Shown here piece after piece: positions 17,417 to 26,332 of a stretch of 64,000 bases of DNA. The notes under the pieces were generated by a model. That model was given only the letters and a program-made list of their open reading frames with translations, did no database searches and had not been told where the DNA came from. The position numbers were made by a program, and so were the translations under genes. Every line of letters begins with the position of its first letter. The first letter of the stretch is position 1. This DNA comes from CAIVAT01 sp964473485 (lineage in GTDB: Bacteria > Bacteroidota > Bacteroidia > Bacteroidales > FEN-979), in NCBI GenBank assembly GCA_964473485.1, contig CAYYPH010000012.1, positions 1-64,000 of the forward strand, given 5' to 3'.

Positions 17417-18124
17417 TCACTTTCCGTGACAACAAGCGGGCACCTCTTTATTCTCTTCCATTTTCGGGCTGATGTATGGGATGCCTAAGTTGAGTCCCCG
17501 GAGAATGAACAGGATCCCGATCAGGAGAACGAAATAGGGTACCATTCTTTTTGCCATCTCGCGCAGCCGTAATCCGATGATTGCCCCGCCAAGGGAAATG
17601 CCTGTCATTACCGGGATGGTTCCCATGCCGAAGACGAGCATATAGATGGCCCCGTTGAGGGGGGAGGGGGAAAGCGCTGCACCTGCCAGCGCCAGGTATA
17701 CCAACCCACACGGCAGGAGTCCGTTGAGCAGGCCGATGATCAGCACGGAAGCATACGATGGTCGGCTGAACCGGTCCCCGAAAAACTTCTTGAGACCGGG
17801 AGTCAAACGCGTGACCAGGGAAATCCGGCTGCCTGCCGGGAAAAGAAATGTATGCAACGCCCAAAGTACCATGAATACCCCGGCGAAGATAGAAACCCAG
17901 CGCTGAAGGCCCCAGAGAAAAAAGCCCATGCCCGCGAGGCCCATCAAAAATCCAAGCACTGCATAGGTCAGGATCCTGCCCGACCCATAGACCAGGCATC
18001 CGGTCATTCGGGCGCTCCAGAAAGACTGCCTGAGTGGCAGGGCCAGGGCAATGGGACCGCACATGCCTGCACAGTGAAGGCTTCCCAGCAACCCAAGCAG
18101 GAAAGGTTCTAAAAGAGTTATCAT
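17417..18124 (-). CDS. SafE/TauE-like membrane protein
   Basis: A 235-residue polytopic protein. Start at ATG 18124, because it opens MITLLEPFLLGLLGSLHCAG, the usual start of the SafE-type membrane proteins found near cytochrome oxidase and copper genes. The LHCAGMCGP motif near residue 17 and LLPCGLVYLALAGA near residue 135 are family hallmarks, with cysteines that could handle copper. About six membrane helices; a His/Cys tail (ACCHGK) ends the protein. It is divergent from the copper ATPase fusion, the pairing seen in cbb3 oxidase maturation loci (CcoI plus SafE), so a copper role is likely. No oxidase genes are in the window. Confidence 0.85.
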   Translation of the reverse strand: MITLLEPFLLGLLGSLHCAGMCGPIALALPLRQSFWSARMTGCLVYGSGRILTYAVLGFLMGLAGMGFFLWGLQRWVSIFAGVFMVLWALHTFLFPAGSRISLVTRLTPGLKKFFGDRFSRPSYASVLIIGLLNGLLPCGLVYLALAGAALSPSPLNGAIYMLVFGMGTIPVMTGISLGGAIIGLRLREMAKRMVPYFVLLIGILFILRGLNLGIPYISPKMEENKEVPACCHGK

Positions 18125-18241
18125 GAATGCGATCGTTTTTGCGTGATCAAAAATCCTTCTTCTGAGTGAACACAGCGATGCCAAGCGCGGTATAAATATC
18201 CGAAAAAAAAAATTGGTTTCATAATTTCCTGCTATATTTAC

Positions 18242-21200
18242 ATGGCAGATAAGTCGAATCAATGCAAGGGGGGTGACTTTTATCCTCCCAAACCCGCTGA
18301 TTCACAGCCGGTCCTGTCGTTCCCTTCATTAATCAATGTCAATGACCCGATGAATGACTTAAGGAAAATAACAGTGCCCGTTGAAGGGATGTTTTGTTTC
18401 AGTTGCGCCACCGTGATTGAGATCGTGCTCGGAAAACTGCCGGGAGTGCATTCGGTCAGTGTTGATTATCCAGGCGAAAAGCTCTATGCTAGTTACGATG
18501 CCGGGAAGATATGCCCCGGTGAAATGATCCGTTCCCTGGGTCGGTATGGGTATACGGTAAAGACCCTTCAGGTTGACATTCCCGTCGGGCCCGCGGCAGA
18601 ATCGCTCCTCTCCGGCGCCCTCCCGGTGGATTTCATGGCCTCCCCCGGCATCCTGCGGTCGTCCTATGACAAAACCTCCGGCAGCATTTCCCTCGAATAT
18701 ATCCCGGGAATCTGCAGCCTCCGTGAAATAATCAGCAGCCTGAAAGCTTCCGGGATCGAGCCCCGGCAGGTGGATGAAGCGGCTATACAACAGGAGGAGG
18801 ATCCCGGGTTGCCGGCCCGAAAGGCTGGAACCCGGCAGAAATATCTCTTTCTGGCAGCCCTGGTTTTCACTGCACCCATCATGATCTACAGCATGAGCAG
18901 TGAATTCGGCCTGCCGGGTTTCGACAACGACCGCCTGTTGATGTTCATCATGGCCACCCTGGTGCAGTTCGGCGCCGGATGGCAATTCTATTCAGGTGCC
19001 TTCAGGAGTCTCAGGGCCGGCAAAGCCAACATGGATGTGCTGATCATGCTTGGTTCCTCGGTTGCCTATGGCTCCAGCGCGGCCGTGACCTTCGGGCTTG
19101 TCAGCGACACGAACGTTTATTTTGAGACCTCCGCAGTCATCATTACCCTGGTCCTGCTTGGAAAATACCTTGAATCAAGGGCCCTGGACAAGTCGGTGGA
19201 AGCCTTGAAAAAACTGATGGGGCTGAGGCCATCAAAAGCCTGTGTGATCCGTGAAGGAACCGAGCAGGAGATCCCGGTCGGTCATCTCAGGACGGGCGAC
19301 CTGGTTCTGGTCCGGCCGGGCGAAAGAATTCCGGCCGACGGAGTGATCAGCGAGGGTCGATCCTCTGTCGATGAATCAATGATCAGCGGCGAATTCATGC
19401 CGGTGCCGAAGGAACCCGGGGATCCGATAACCGGGGCAACCATCAACCGCGAAGGTTGGCTGAGGTTTGAAGTCACCAACGTCGGAAAGGACAGCGTTCT
19501 TTCCAGGATCATCGGGCTTGTGCAGGAGGCCCAGGCAAGCAAGGCGCCGATTCAGAAGCTTGCCGATGAGATCGGAAGCTACTTTGTGCCGGTGGTCGTC
19601 GGCGTTGCCCTGATGACTTTCGCAGGCTGGCTGCTGGTGGCCCACCAGGACTGGACGGTCGCGATGATCAACGCCATTGCCGTCCTTGTCATTGCCTGTC
19701 CATGTGCCATCGGGCTGGCCACCCCCACCGCCGTTATTTCAGGAACGACCCGGGGGGCGGAACAGGGGATCTTATTCAGGAACAGTACCGCCCTGGATAA
19801 AGCCGGGCGGCTGAATGTTGTCGTTCTTGACAAGACCGGAACGCTTACGACCGGGAAGCCGGTGGTGCGGTCAGTGACCGGGCTGAACGGGACCTCCCGC
19901 GACCGGGTGATGGAACTCGCCGGGATGGCGGAGTATGGTTCGGAACACCCGGTGGGAAATGCCATCCTGGAGGAGGCCCGCAGAAGAGGTTTTAAACCGG
20001 TAGCCTCTGGAACGTTCGAATACCTGAGCGGACTGGGCATCAAGGCGACCGCAGGGGGAACGGAGCTTTTGGTCGGGAATGAACGCCTGATGAAGGCCGA
20101 GGGGATATCCTGCCTGGATTGCAGGGAGGATTCCCTCCGCATGCAGAGGGAAGGCCTGACCGTTATCTATTTAGCGGAGCGGACACTTCGGCCCGACGGT
20201 CCGGCTCGCCTGGTCGGGCTGATCAGCCTCTCGGACACCCTGCGCGAAGGGGCCCCGGAAGCCGTCGCTGACCTGACCAAGCTGGGCATGGAGGTGATCA
20301 TGATCAGCGGGGATAACCGGGGTGCGGCCGGAGCCGTGGCCCGTCAGCTGGGTATCGACAGGGTCATTGCCGAGGTCTCCCCGGCCGAGAAAGCGGCTGA
20401 AATCAGGAAGCTGCAGGAAGGAACAAGGGGTGTCGCGATCCGACCGGTCGTGGCCATGGTGGGCGACGGGATCAACGATGCGCCTGCACTGGCACAGGCC
20501 GATGTTGGAATTGCCATTGGAACGGGGACCGATGTGGCCATGTCGGCCGCCGGGATCACCCTGATCAGCGGCGACCCCCGCGGTATCTCCCGCGCAATCA
20601 TGCTGTCGAGACTGACCGGTAGGACCATTGTGCAGAACCTGACCTGGGCCCTTTTCTATAACATTGCCCTGATCCCCATTGCGGCCTACGGACTGCTCAG
20701 TCCCATGTTCGCTGCCGGAGCCATGGCATTCAGCTCCCTGTTCGTGGTGACCAACAGCCTCCGGATGAAAAAAAACAAAAAGGCGGAGCCGGAGGCGCCA
20801 AAATCCTTCCTCCGCGAGGTCATGGAGCTGACACCACGGGTGCTGGCGCCGGCCGCTGCACTGGCCATTCTGATCATCCTTCCGATGGTGGGCATGACCG
20901 GCAATGCCGAGATCAGGGGAGTACGGCCGACCACCATGACTCCCCTGCTGATGATGGTCATGGCTATAGCCAACGGACTGATTGCCATCTCCTACGCCTC
21001 CATCCCTGTTTTCCTGGTCGCCTTCACCCGGAAACGGAAAGACCTGCCCTTTTCCTGGGCCCTCGTACTTTTCGGAGCATTTATCCTGGTGTGCGGCACA
21101 ACCCACTTTGTCCATATCGTCGGTTTATGGAAAAATGTAGATTGGTGGCAGGCCGCCATCGATTCGGTCTGTGCAGTCATCTCGCTGGCAACGGCCGTGA

Positions 21201-22564
21201 TCGTCTGGCCCCTGTTGCCAAAACTCCTGGCCATACCAAGCCCGGCGGAGCTCAGGATGATGAACCGGGAACTCAGCAATGAAAAGATCAAACTGGAAAA
21301 TACCCAGGCTGAGTTGCGAAAGGCCTATGATGAAGTGGAAAAACGGGTGAAGGAACGGACCGCCGAACTGATGGTCGCCAACGAATCGCTGCATGCCGAA
21401 ATCGCCGAACGCAAACACGCCGAGGAGGGATTGCGGGCCAGCGAAGAAAAATTCAAACTCTATTTCCAGAATTCCCCGCTGGGAAAGTCAATCACCGGGC
21501 TTGACGGCAGTATCCAGGTAAACAGGGCCTTCTGCAATATCCTGGGCTATTCGGAAAAAGAGCTGGAGCAGATCAAATGGAGTGACCTTACCCACCCCGA
21601 CGACGTGGCGCACAGCAACCGGGCAGTGGAGGCCCTGTTGTCGGGGAAAGAGGAAAGTATGAATTTTGAGAAGCGCTATATCCATAAAAACGGGGAGATC
21701 ATATGGACTGAGGTCAATGTCTTTCTGCAACGCGATCCGCAGGGACAGCCTGCCTTCTTTATTACCTCCATCAACAACATCACCGAGCGCAAAAAACAGG
21801 AAGAGGAGATCCGGCAACTGACGGCCGACCTGGAGCAGCGGGTCGCTGACCGCACCCGGCAGCTCGAGAGCATCAACAAGGAACTGGAGGCCTTCAGCTA
21901 CTCTGTTTCGCACGATCTCAGGGCGCCGCTTCGCAGCATCGACGGATGGAGCCTGGCCCTGTATGAAGATTTCCACGACACGCTGGACGAAAAGGGCAAA
22001 GGATATATCGACCGGGTCAGGAAGGAGTCGCAGAAGATGGGTCACCTGATCGATGACCTTCTGCAACTTTCGCGGGTAACCCGGAGCGAAATGAAGCACA
22101 TCCCCGTCGATCTGTCGGCGCTGGTCGGTTCCATTGCTGCACGGCTTGATGAATCTTACCCCGACCGCACGATCAACTGGGTGATCCGTCCCGGCCTGAA
22201 GGCGACAGGCGACCCGGTGATGATGGAGATCATCCTGACGAACCTGTTGGAAAATGCCTGTAAGTTTACCAAGAAACAGCCGGAAGCCAGGATCGAATTC
22301 GGCCAGGCGGATTCGGAGCCGGAACAGCCCTTTTTCATTCGCGACAACGGCGTCGGATTCGATATGACCTACGCTGGAAAGCTTTTCACGGCTTTCCAGC
22401 GGTTGCACAAACAATCTGAATTTCCGGGAACGGGTATCGGGCTTGCCACGGTTCAACGCATCATCCACCGCCACGGGGGCAGGCTGTGGGCGGAATCCCG
22501 GCCTATGGAGGGCGCGACGTTTTATTTTACCTTATCACCCATATCGGAAGAAAAAACACCATGA
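18242..22564 (+). CDS. Fusion: copper P1B-ATPase, ETR1-like copper/ethylene-binding domain, PAS, histidine kinase
   Basis: One uninterrupted 1440-codon frame. Numbering is from ATG 18242; ATG 18350 (residue 37) is an alternative start just before the first domain. In order: HMA metal-binding domain with GMFCFSC (C52, C55); a second cysteine-less HMA-like stretch; a complete P1B-ATPase with actuator SGEFMPV, CPC at 486-488, phosphorylated D530 in DKTGTLT and GDGINDAP at 741-748; an extra helix (LAPAAALAILIILPMVG); three helices matching the ETR1 ethylene-binding domain, with C951 and H955 at the ETR1 C65/H69 positions; coiled coil; PAS from about 1065; HisKA with H1224 (SVSHDLRAPLR); and HATPase with NLLENACKF and GTGIGLA. 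It should export Cu(I) and sense through the copper-binding helices, signalling to the receiver coupled downstream by an ATGA overlap. I know of no described protein with this order. Confidence 0.9.
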   Translation: MADKSNQCKGGDFYPPKPADSQPVLSFPSLINVNDPMNDLRKITVPVEGMFCFSCATVIEIVLGKLPGVHSVSVDYPGEKLYASYDAGKICPGEMIRSLGRYGYTVKTLQVDIPVGPAAESLLSGALPVDFMASPGILRSSYDKTSGSISLEYIPGICSLREIISSLKASGIEPRQVDEAAIQQEEDPGLPARKAGTRQKYLFLAALVFTAPIMIYSMSSEFGLPGFDNDRLLMFIMATLVQFGAGWQFYSGAFRSLRAGKANMDVLIMLGSSVAYGSSAAVTFGLVSDTNVYFETSAVIITLVLLGKYLESRALDKSVEALKKLMGLRPSKACVIREGTEQEIPVGHLRTGDLVLVRPGERIPADGVISEGRSSVDESMISGEFMPVPKEPGDPITGATINREGWLRFEVTNVGKDSVLSRIIGLVQEAQASKAPIQKLADEIGSYFVPVVVGVALMTFAGWLLVAHQDWTVAMINAIAVLVIACPCAIGLATPTAVISGTTRGAEQGILFRNSTALDKAGRLNVVVLDKTGTLTTGKPVVRSVTGLNGTSRDRVMELAGMAEYGSEHPVGNAILEEARRRGFKPVASGTFEYLSGLGIKATAGGTELLVGNERLMKAEGISCLDCREDSLRMQREGLTVIYLAERTLRPDGPARLVGLISLSDTLREGAPEAVADLTKLGMEVIMISGDNRGAAGAVARQLGIDRVIAEVSPAEKAAEIRKLQEGTRGVAIRPVVAMVGDGINDAPALAQADVGIAIGTGTDVAMSAAGITLISGDPRGISRAIMLSRLTGRTIVQNLTWALFYNIALIPIAAYGLLSPMFAAGAMAFSSLFVVTNSLRMKKNKKAEPEAPKSFLREVMELTPRVLAPAAALAILIILPMVGMTGNAEIRGVRPTTMTPLLMMVMAIANGLIAISYASIPVFLVAFTRKRKDLPFSWALVLFGAFILVCGTTHFVHIVGLWKNVDWWQAAIDSVCAVISLATAVIVWPLLPKLLAIPSPAELRMMNRELSNEKIKLENTQAELRKAYDEVEKRVKERTAELMVANESLHAEIAERKHAEEGLRASEEKFKLYFQNSPLGKSITGLDGSIQVNRAFCNILGYSEKELEQIKWSDLTHPDDVAHSNRAVEALLSGKEESMNFEKRYIHKNGEIIWTEVNVFLQRDPQGQPAFFITSINNITERKKQEEEIRQLTADLEQRVADRTRQLESINKELEAFSYSVSHDLRAPLRSIDGWSLALYEDFHDTLDEKGKGYIDRVRKESQKMGHLIDDLLQLSRVTRSEMKHIPVDLSALVGSIAARLDESYPDRTINWVIRPGLKATGDPVMMEIILTNLLENACKFTKKQPEARIEFGQADSEPEQPFFIRDNGVGFDMTYAGKLFTAFQRLHKQSEFPGTGIGLATVQRIIHRHGGRLWAESRPMEGATFYFTLSPISEEKTP

Positions 22565-23001
22565 CAACAAAGAAAATTCTGCTCGTCGAAGACAATCCCA
22601 GCGATATTGAGCTCACCCTGAGAGCCTTTGAAAAACAAAATATCGGCAATGAGATCATGGTCGCGGAAGATGGCAAAGAGGCGCTGGAATACCTGTTCGG
22701 TACAGGTGCCTATTCGGGACGCGATGTCACAGAACAACCGACCTTGATCCTGCTGGACCTGAACCTCCCGCTGATCGAAGGAAAAGAGGTGCTACGACAG
22801 ATCAGGGCCCATGAGAATACCCGAAGGCTTCCTGTGGTTGTTCTTACATCTTCCAGGGAGGACCAGGATCTGGCCCAGAGTTATGACCTGGGGGTCAACA
22901 GTTATATCAGGAAACCGGTGGATTTCAACCAGTTTTCCGAAGCCGTGCGCCAGCTTGGACTTTACTGGCTCTTCATTAACGAACCACCACCCTTAAAATA
23001 A
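22561..23001 (+). CDS. Stand-alone response regulator (Rcp1-like receiver)
   Basis: A 146-residue single receiver domain with no output domain. ATG 22561 overlaps the stop of the ATPase-kinase fusion (ATGA), so translation is coupled. Key residues: acidic pair E10-D11 (LLVEDNPSD), phosphoacceptor D66 (LILLDLNLPLIEGKEVL), the T/S in VVVLTSSRE, and K in IRKPVDFNQF. The sequence is typical of Rcp1-like regulators that pair with phytochrome-type kinases. It should receive phosphate from H1224 of the fusion and act as a shuttle or protein-interaction output. Confidence 0.93.
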   Translation: MTTKKILLVEDNPSDIELTLRAFEKQNIGNEIMVAEDGKEALEYLFGTGAYSGRDVTEQPTLILLDLNLPLIEGKEVLRQIRAHENTRRLPVVVLTSSREDQDLAQSYDLGVNSYIRKPVDFNQFSEAVRQLGLYWLFINEPPPLK

Positions 23002-23006
23002 TAACC

Positions 23007-24962
23007 ATGCAGGATCCTTTGAATGTACTGATAATCGAGGACAACGAAAGCGATGCGGACCTCGTTACCCGACAACTCGAAAAAGCCGGCATGGCCGGGT
23101 TAGTCCTGAGGGTTGAATCGGCCGATGAACTGAAAGAAGCCTTGCAAAACCGGTCATGGGACATCGTGGTCGCCGACTATTCGCTTCCCCAGTTTGACGC
23201 ACCCGCGGCACTGAAAATTGTCAGGGAGGTCGATTCGGATATCCCGTTTATCGTGGTGTCGGGCACCGTCGGTGAAGATACGGCCGTGCAGATGATGAAA
23301 TCGGGTGCACAGGATTACCTCATGAAAGGCAGCCTTACCCGGCTGGTTCCGGCCATAAACAGGGAGCTGGCAGAAGCCAGGAACCGTAAGAACCACCGGC
23401 TAGCCCAGGTTGCACTCCGCGAGAGCGAAGCCAAGTTCAGGGCGGTTTTCGAGAATTCGGTCGACGCGATCGGGGTTTCACTCTCCGGAACCATCGTATT
23501 CACCAACCCATCATTCGTAAACCTCTTTGGTTTTACCGACCATACGGAACTGCAGGGTTGCCTTGTTACCGATCTTATTGCACCGTCGGAAAAGGAACGG
23601 GTGAGTTTCTATGTCAGAAACAGGGGCATCGACCCTGATTTGCCCAGTTCATACACGACGAAAGGGTTGAAGAGGGATGGCACGGAGTTCTATATAGACA
23701 TCAGGGTCTCCATGCTTGAGATGGAAAAAGTATCATACACCCTTGTGATCCTGAGGGACATAACGCAACGGATACAGGAGCAGCAGGAACTCATCAGGGC
23801 CCGGCAGGCCGCCGAAGATGCCGACCGGTTCAAGTCAGCCCTCATGATGAACCTCAGCCACGAGATCCGTACCCCCATGAACGCGATTCTCGGCTTCTCC
23901 GGCCTCATCAGCAGTGAGGCTGATGATGACGAGATACGCGAGATGGCTTCGAGGATCAATCATTCGGGGATCAGGCTGATGAAGACCCTGGATGATATCC
24001 TGGAACTCAGCCAGCTTCAGTCGGGGATCGAAAAGGCCAACCTGACGAATAGCGATCTCAGGTCGGAACTGGAAAAACTCGTCAGACAATACCGGCCAAA
24101 GGCAGAGGCTAAAAACCTGAACCTGGTTTTCAACGATGACCCGAGCCTGAAATTATCAGTGCCCGGCGACCTGGTCAGCAAAGCCCTGGGGGAGATTATC
24201 CTGAATGCATTAAAATTCACCGACACCGGCAACATAGGGATATCCCTTTCGAAGGTCGTGGAAGGCCCCGTTGAACTGGCTGAAGTGAGAGTGGCTGATA
24301 CCGGCATCGGGATAGCCAGGGAGCATCAGCAGCTTATTTTTGAATCGTTCCGCCAGGTAAGTTCCGGGTTCGGAAGGAAATATGAAGGGTCCGGGCTTGG
24401 ACTTACGCTGGCCAAAAAGATAGTAGAGTTTCTGGATGGTAAGATCTTCGTTGAAAGTGAGCCTGGAAAAGGATCGGTATTCATCGTACGTTTTCCTTCA
24501 ACCGACCATGATTTAACCACATCGCCCGACCTCCCGCAACCGGTTTCCACAATTGAGTTTCCTGTGCCCGACAGCCTGCCTCTCAGAACAGAAAGACCAC
24601 TGATCCTCATGGTGGAAGACAACGAGGATAACATCCTGATGGCTACCCAATTCTGTAAAAACGACTATGACGTAACGTCGGCCATTTGTGGCGAAACTGC
24701 TATCGAACTTGCACAGTTGAACCACTATGACCTGATCCTGATGGACATCAACCTGGGAGCGGGGATGGACGGGCTTACGGCCGCGCAAATGATCAAATCG
24801 CTTGACAATTACAAACATGTCCCCATTGTGGCAATGACAGGCTATACCCTGGAAAGCGACAAAATGAGGATCTTATCCGGCGGCTGCGATTATTACCTTT
24901 CGAAACCCTTTACCCGCCAGGAGATCCTTGATTGCATCGGAAATGTTTTACGCAAAAGGTGA
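23007..24962 (+). CDS. REC-PAS-histidine kinase-REC hybrid protein
   Basis: A 651-residue cytosolic signalling protein, six bases after the single receiver. In order: N-terminal receiver (LIIEDNESDADL; phosphoacceptor Asp in VVADYSLPQFD), linker coiled coil, PAS (about 140-260, AVFENSVDAIGVSLSGTIVF), HisKA with NLSHEIRTPMN, HATPase (ILNALKFTDTG, DTGIGIA, GSGLGLTLAKKIVEF), and a C-terminal receiver (LMVEDNEDNILM; DLILMDINLG; YLSKPF). No membrane segment. The order suggests a relay in which the upstream fusion and receiver communicate with this kinase. Final output unknown, as no DNA-binding domain is encoded in the operon. Confidence 0.93.
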   Translation: MQDPLNVLIIEDNESDADLVTRQLEKAGMAGLVLRVESADELKEALQNRSWDIVVADYSLPQFDAPAALKIVREVDSDIPFIVVSGTVGEDTAVQMMKSGAQDYLMKGSLTRLVPAINRELAEARNRKNHRLAQVALRESEAKFRAVFENSVDAIGVSLSGTIVFTNPSFVNLFGFTDHTELQGCLVTDLIAPSEKERVSFYVRNRGIDPDLPSSYTTKGLKRDGTEFYIDIRVSMLEMEKVSYTLVILRDITQRIQEQQELIRARQAAEDADRFKSALMMNLSHEIRTPMNAILGFSGLISSEADDDEIREMASRINHSGIRLMKTLDDILELSQLQSGIEKANLTNSDLRSELEKLVRQYRPKAEAKNLNLVFNDDPSLKLSVPGDLVSKALGEIILNALKFTDTGNIGISLSKVVEGPVELAEVRVADTGIGIAREHQQLIFESFRQVSSGFGRKYEGSGLGLTLAKKIVEFLDGKIFVESEPGKGSVFIVRFPSTDHDLTTSPDLPQPVSTIEFPVPDSLPLRTERPLILMVEDNEDNILMATQFCKNDYDVTSAICGETAIELAQLNHYDLILMDINLGAGMDGLTAAQMIKSLDNYKHVPIVAMTGYTLESDKMRILSGGCDYYLSKPFTRQEILDCIGNVLRKR

Positions 24963-25117
24963 CAGTTGCCTTGAATTTTTAAAGGATGCTGGTCAAACGG
25001 TCAGGATGAAAATCATTGGCACATACGCTCTTTATCAACGCATTGCAGCCATATGTTTACTACAGTTATGGATTTCCATCCCCTGCGACAGAAAGCAGCG
25101 GATCAGCCCCTTTTTTT

Positions 25118-26224
25118 TTAATTCGTTCCAACACGCGATGGATATACCCGTGCGTTATATTCCGTTGCCGCCTCCCCTGCACAGGCTCCCCAGAACCGGG
25201 TAAGCGACGGATCATACCATTGCATCAGCGGGATATTCAGGTTCAGCCGGCGGTTACGATCCAGGCAGAAAAAGGCCATGTAAAGGTAAAGGGCGATGAT
25301 GCGGCTGTACATATAGGCTCCGGGGTGCCCTGCGTACCCGCTTACTCGGGGAATCAAAAGCTTTGTGATAACATATGGCAAATCATCCATTTTCGACACA
25401 AAGGCCATGTTCCAGATCTGGTACAGGTCGACCCAGGATTTCTGGAACGGGTGGCGGAGGCAGATGGCTTTCCCGTCAGCCGACCAGTGATTGGATCCAG
25501 CCCCGGTGCGGGGATCCTCCTTCCGGCGTCCCGCTTTGTGTCTGGCCAGGATCCACCCGGCCTTCGCGTTTTCATTGAGACCCATGAGCAAGTCGGAAAA
25601 CACAGCCTCCAGTATGTTGACCTGGAGCCACCGGGAACCTGAACCTTTCCCCAGTTTTTCCGGAGGTCGTTTGTGTGCCCGGATCAGGAAATAGACCACC
25701 GGATCGATCGATCGCAGTTTAATCCGGTAAAAAAATGGCGACCGTTTAAAAGCCCCGGTTTGATGCAGGGCCTGCCCGATGACGGTACGGCACTCCTCCA
25801 GGAACCTGAAATCATCGTAACACCGGTGGGTCAGTCGTTCCAATACCATGGCAAAGGCCAGCGCATCCGGGAGTACGGTATTTCCTTCGGTATGCAACCT
25901 TTGCTCAAGGACCGGGAATCGCCTGGTGACAGCCTGTTCCAGAAATTTTTCAAAATATGGATTCTGCAAGGAACATTCCAGCATGTTCCTGATAAATTCG
26001 CGGCAGTCGGATTCGGTAACCGCAACAGGGAGGAGTTGTTTTTCATGATCCTCAGGCAAAGTGGAGACCCACCTGCCATCAGGTTGTAATAAATGCAGGG
26101 TCCGGTAATGATCAGCCATTCGCCTGGGAATTTCTGTTGCGTCAGGCGATGAAATGAAACCGGCCAGGATCTCGTTGGCGTGCTCGGTAAAGGTGCGTAT
26201 TACGGTGGGATCGAGTTCCTTCAT
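25118..26224 (-). CDS. Unrecognised 368-residue cytosolic protein
   Basis: I do not recognise this family. It has no signal peptide or membrane helix. It is rich in Arg, Leu and aromatic residues and predicted mostly helical. Notable segments are the N-terminal TVIRTFTEHANEILAGFISS, a Cys/Arg patch (YDDFRFLEECRTVIGQAL), and PFFYRIKLRSIDPVVYFLIR. It is transcribed away from the CPBP-psd-pssA operon from a TACTTTTG box 11 bases before the ATG. That box shares its sequence with the divergent promoter, so the two units may be co-regulated. Confidence 0.7.
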   Translation of the reverse strand: MKELDPTVIRTFTEHANEILAGFISSPDATEIPRRMADHYRTLHLLQPDGRWVSTLPEDHEKQLLPVAVTESDCREFIRNMLECSLQNPYFEKFLEQAVTRRFPVLEQRLHTEGNTVLPDALAFAMVLERLTHRCYDDFRFLEECRTVIGQALHQTGAFKRSPFFYRIKLRSIDPVVYFLIRAHKRPPEKLGKGSGSRWLQVNILEAVFSDLLMGLNENAKAGWILARHKAGRRKEDPRTGAGSNHWSADGKAICLRHPFQKSWVDLYQIWNMAFVSKMDDLPYVITKLLIPRVSGYAGHPGAYMYSRIIALYLYMAFFCLDRNRRLNLNIPLMQWYDPSLTRFWGACAGEAATEYNARVYPSRVGTN

Positions 26225-26234
26225 TGCGAATGAT

Positions 26235-26242
26235 CAAAAGTA
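26235..26242 (-). promoter_or_regulatory. TAnnTTTG -7 box for the leftward gene
   Basis: On the minus strand the sequence reads TACTTTTG, an exact TAnnTTTG match, 11 bases before the ATG at 26224. The flanking TCAAAAGT is also an arm of the inverted repeat at 26281-26300. Confidence 0.45.
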
Positions 26243-26280
26243 AGAATAATATCACCTCCCAAATTTGTTCAAAATACAAC

Positions 26281-26300
26281 TCAAAAGTCATTACTTTTGA
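26281..26300 (+). promoter_or_regulatory. Palindromic operator overlapping a TAnnTTTG -7 box
   Basis: TCAAAAGTCATTACTTTTGA is a perfect inverted repeat (8-bp arms, 4-bp centre). Its right arm contains TACTTTTG (26292-26299), a perfect -7 box, 33 bases before the ATG at 26333; TTTG at 26264-26267 may serve as -33, though spacing is long. A repressor bound here would block the CPBP-psd-pssA transcript. A third TCAAAAGT lies at 26234-26241. Confidence 0.5.
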
Positions 26301-26332
26301 AAAAGTCTTCATTTTAGTTGCTTTTAGAGATC

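Noticed and set aside
20171..21115. Leftward 314-codon frame over the copper ATPase
   Set aside because: It is rich in His, Gly and Gln in a low-complexity pattern, the usual antisense shadow of GC-rich coding sequence; the + frame has all P-type ATPase motifs.
21488..22474. Leftward 328-codon frame over the kinase part of the fusion
   Set aside because: Antisense to clear PAS and histidine kinase motifs; no homology-like pattern.
24963..25117. Possible terminator or small gene with a T-run at 25109-25117
   Set aside because: The preceding stem is only four base pairs and the small rightward frame has no supporting feature.
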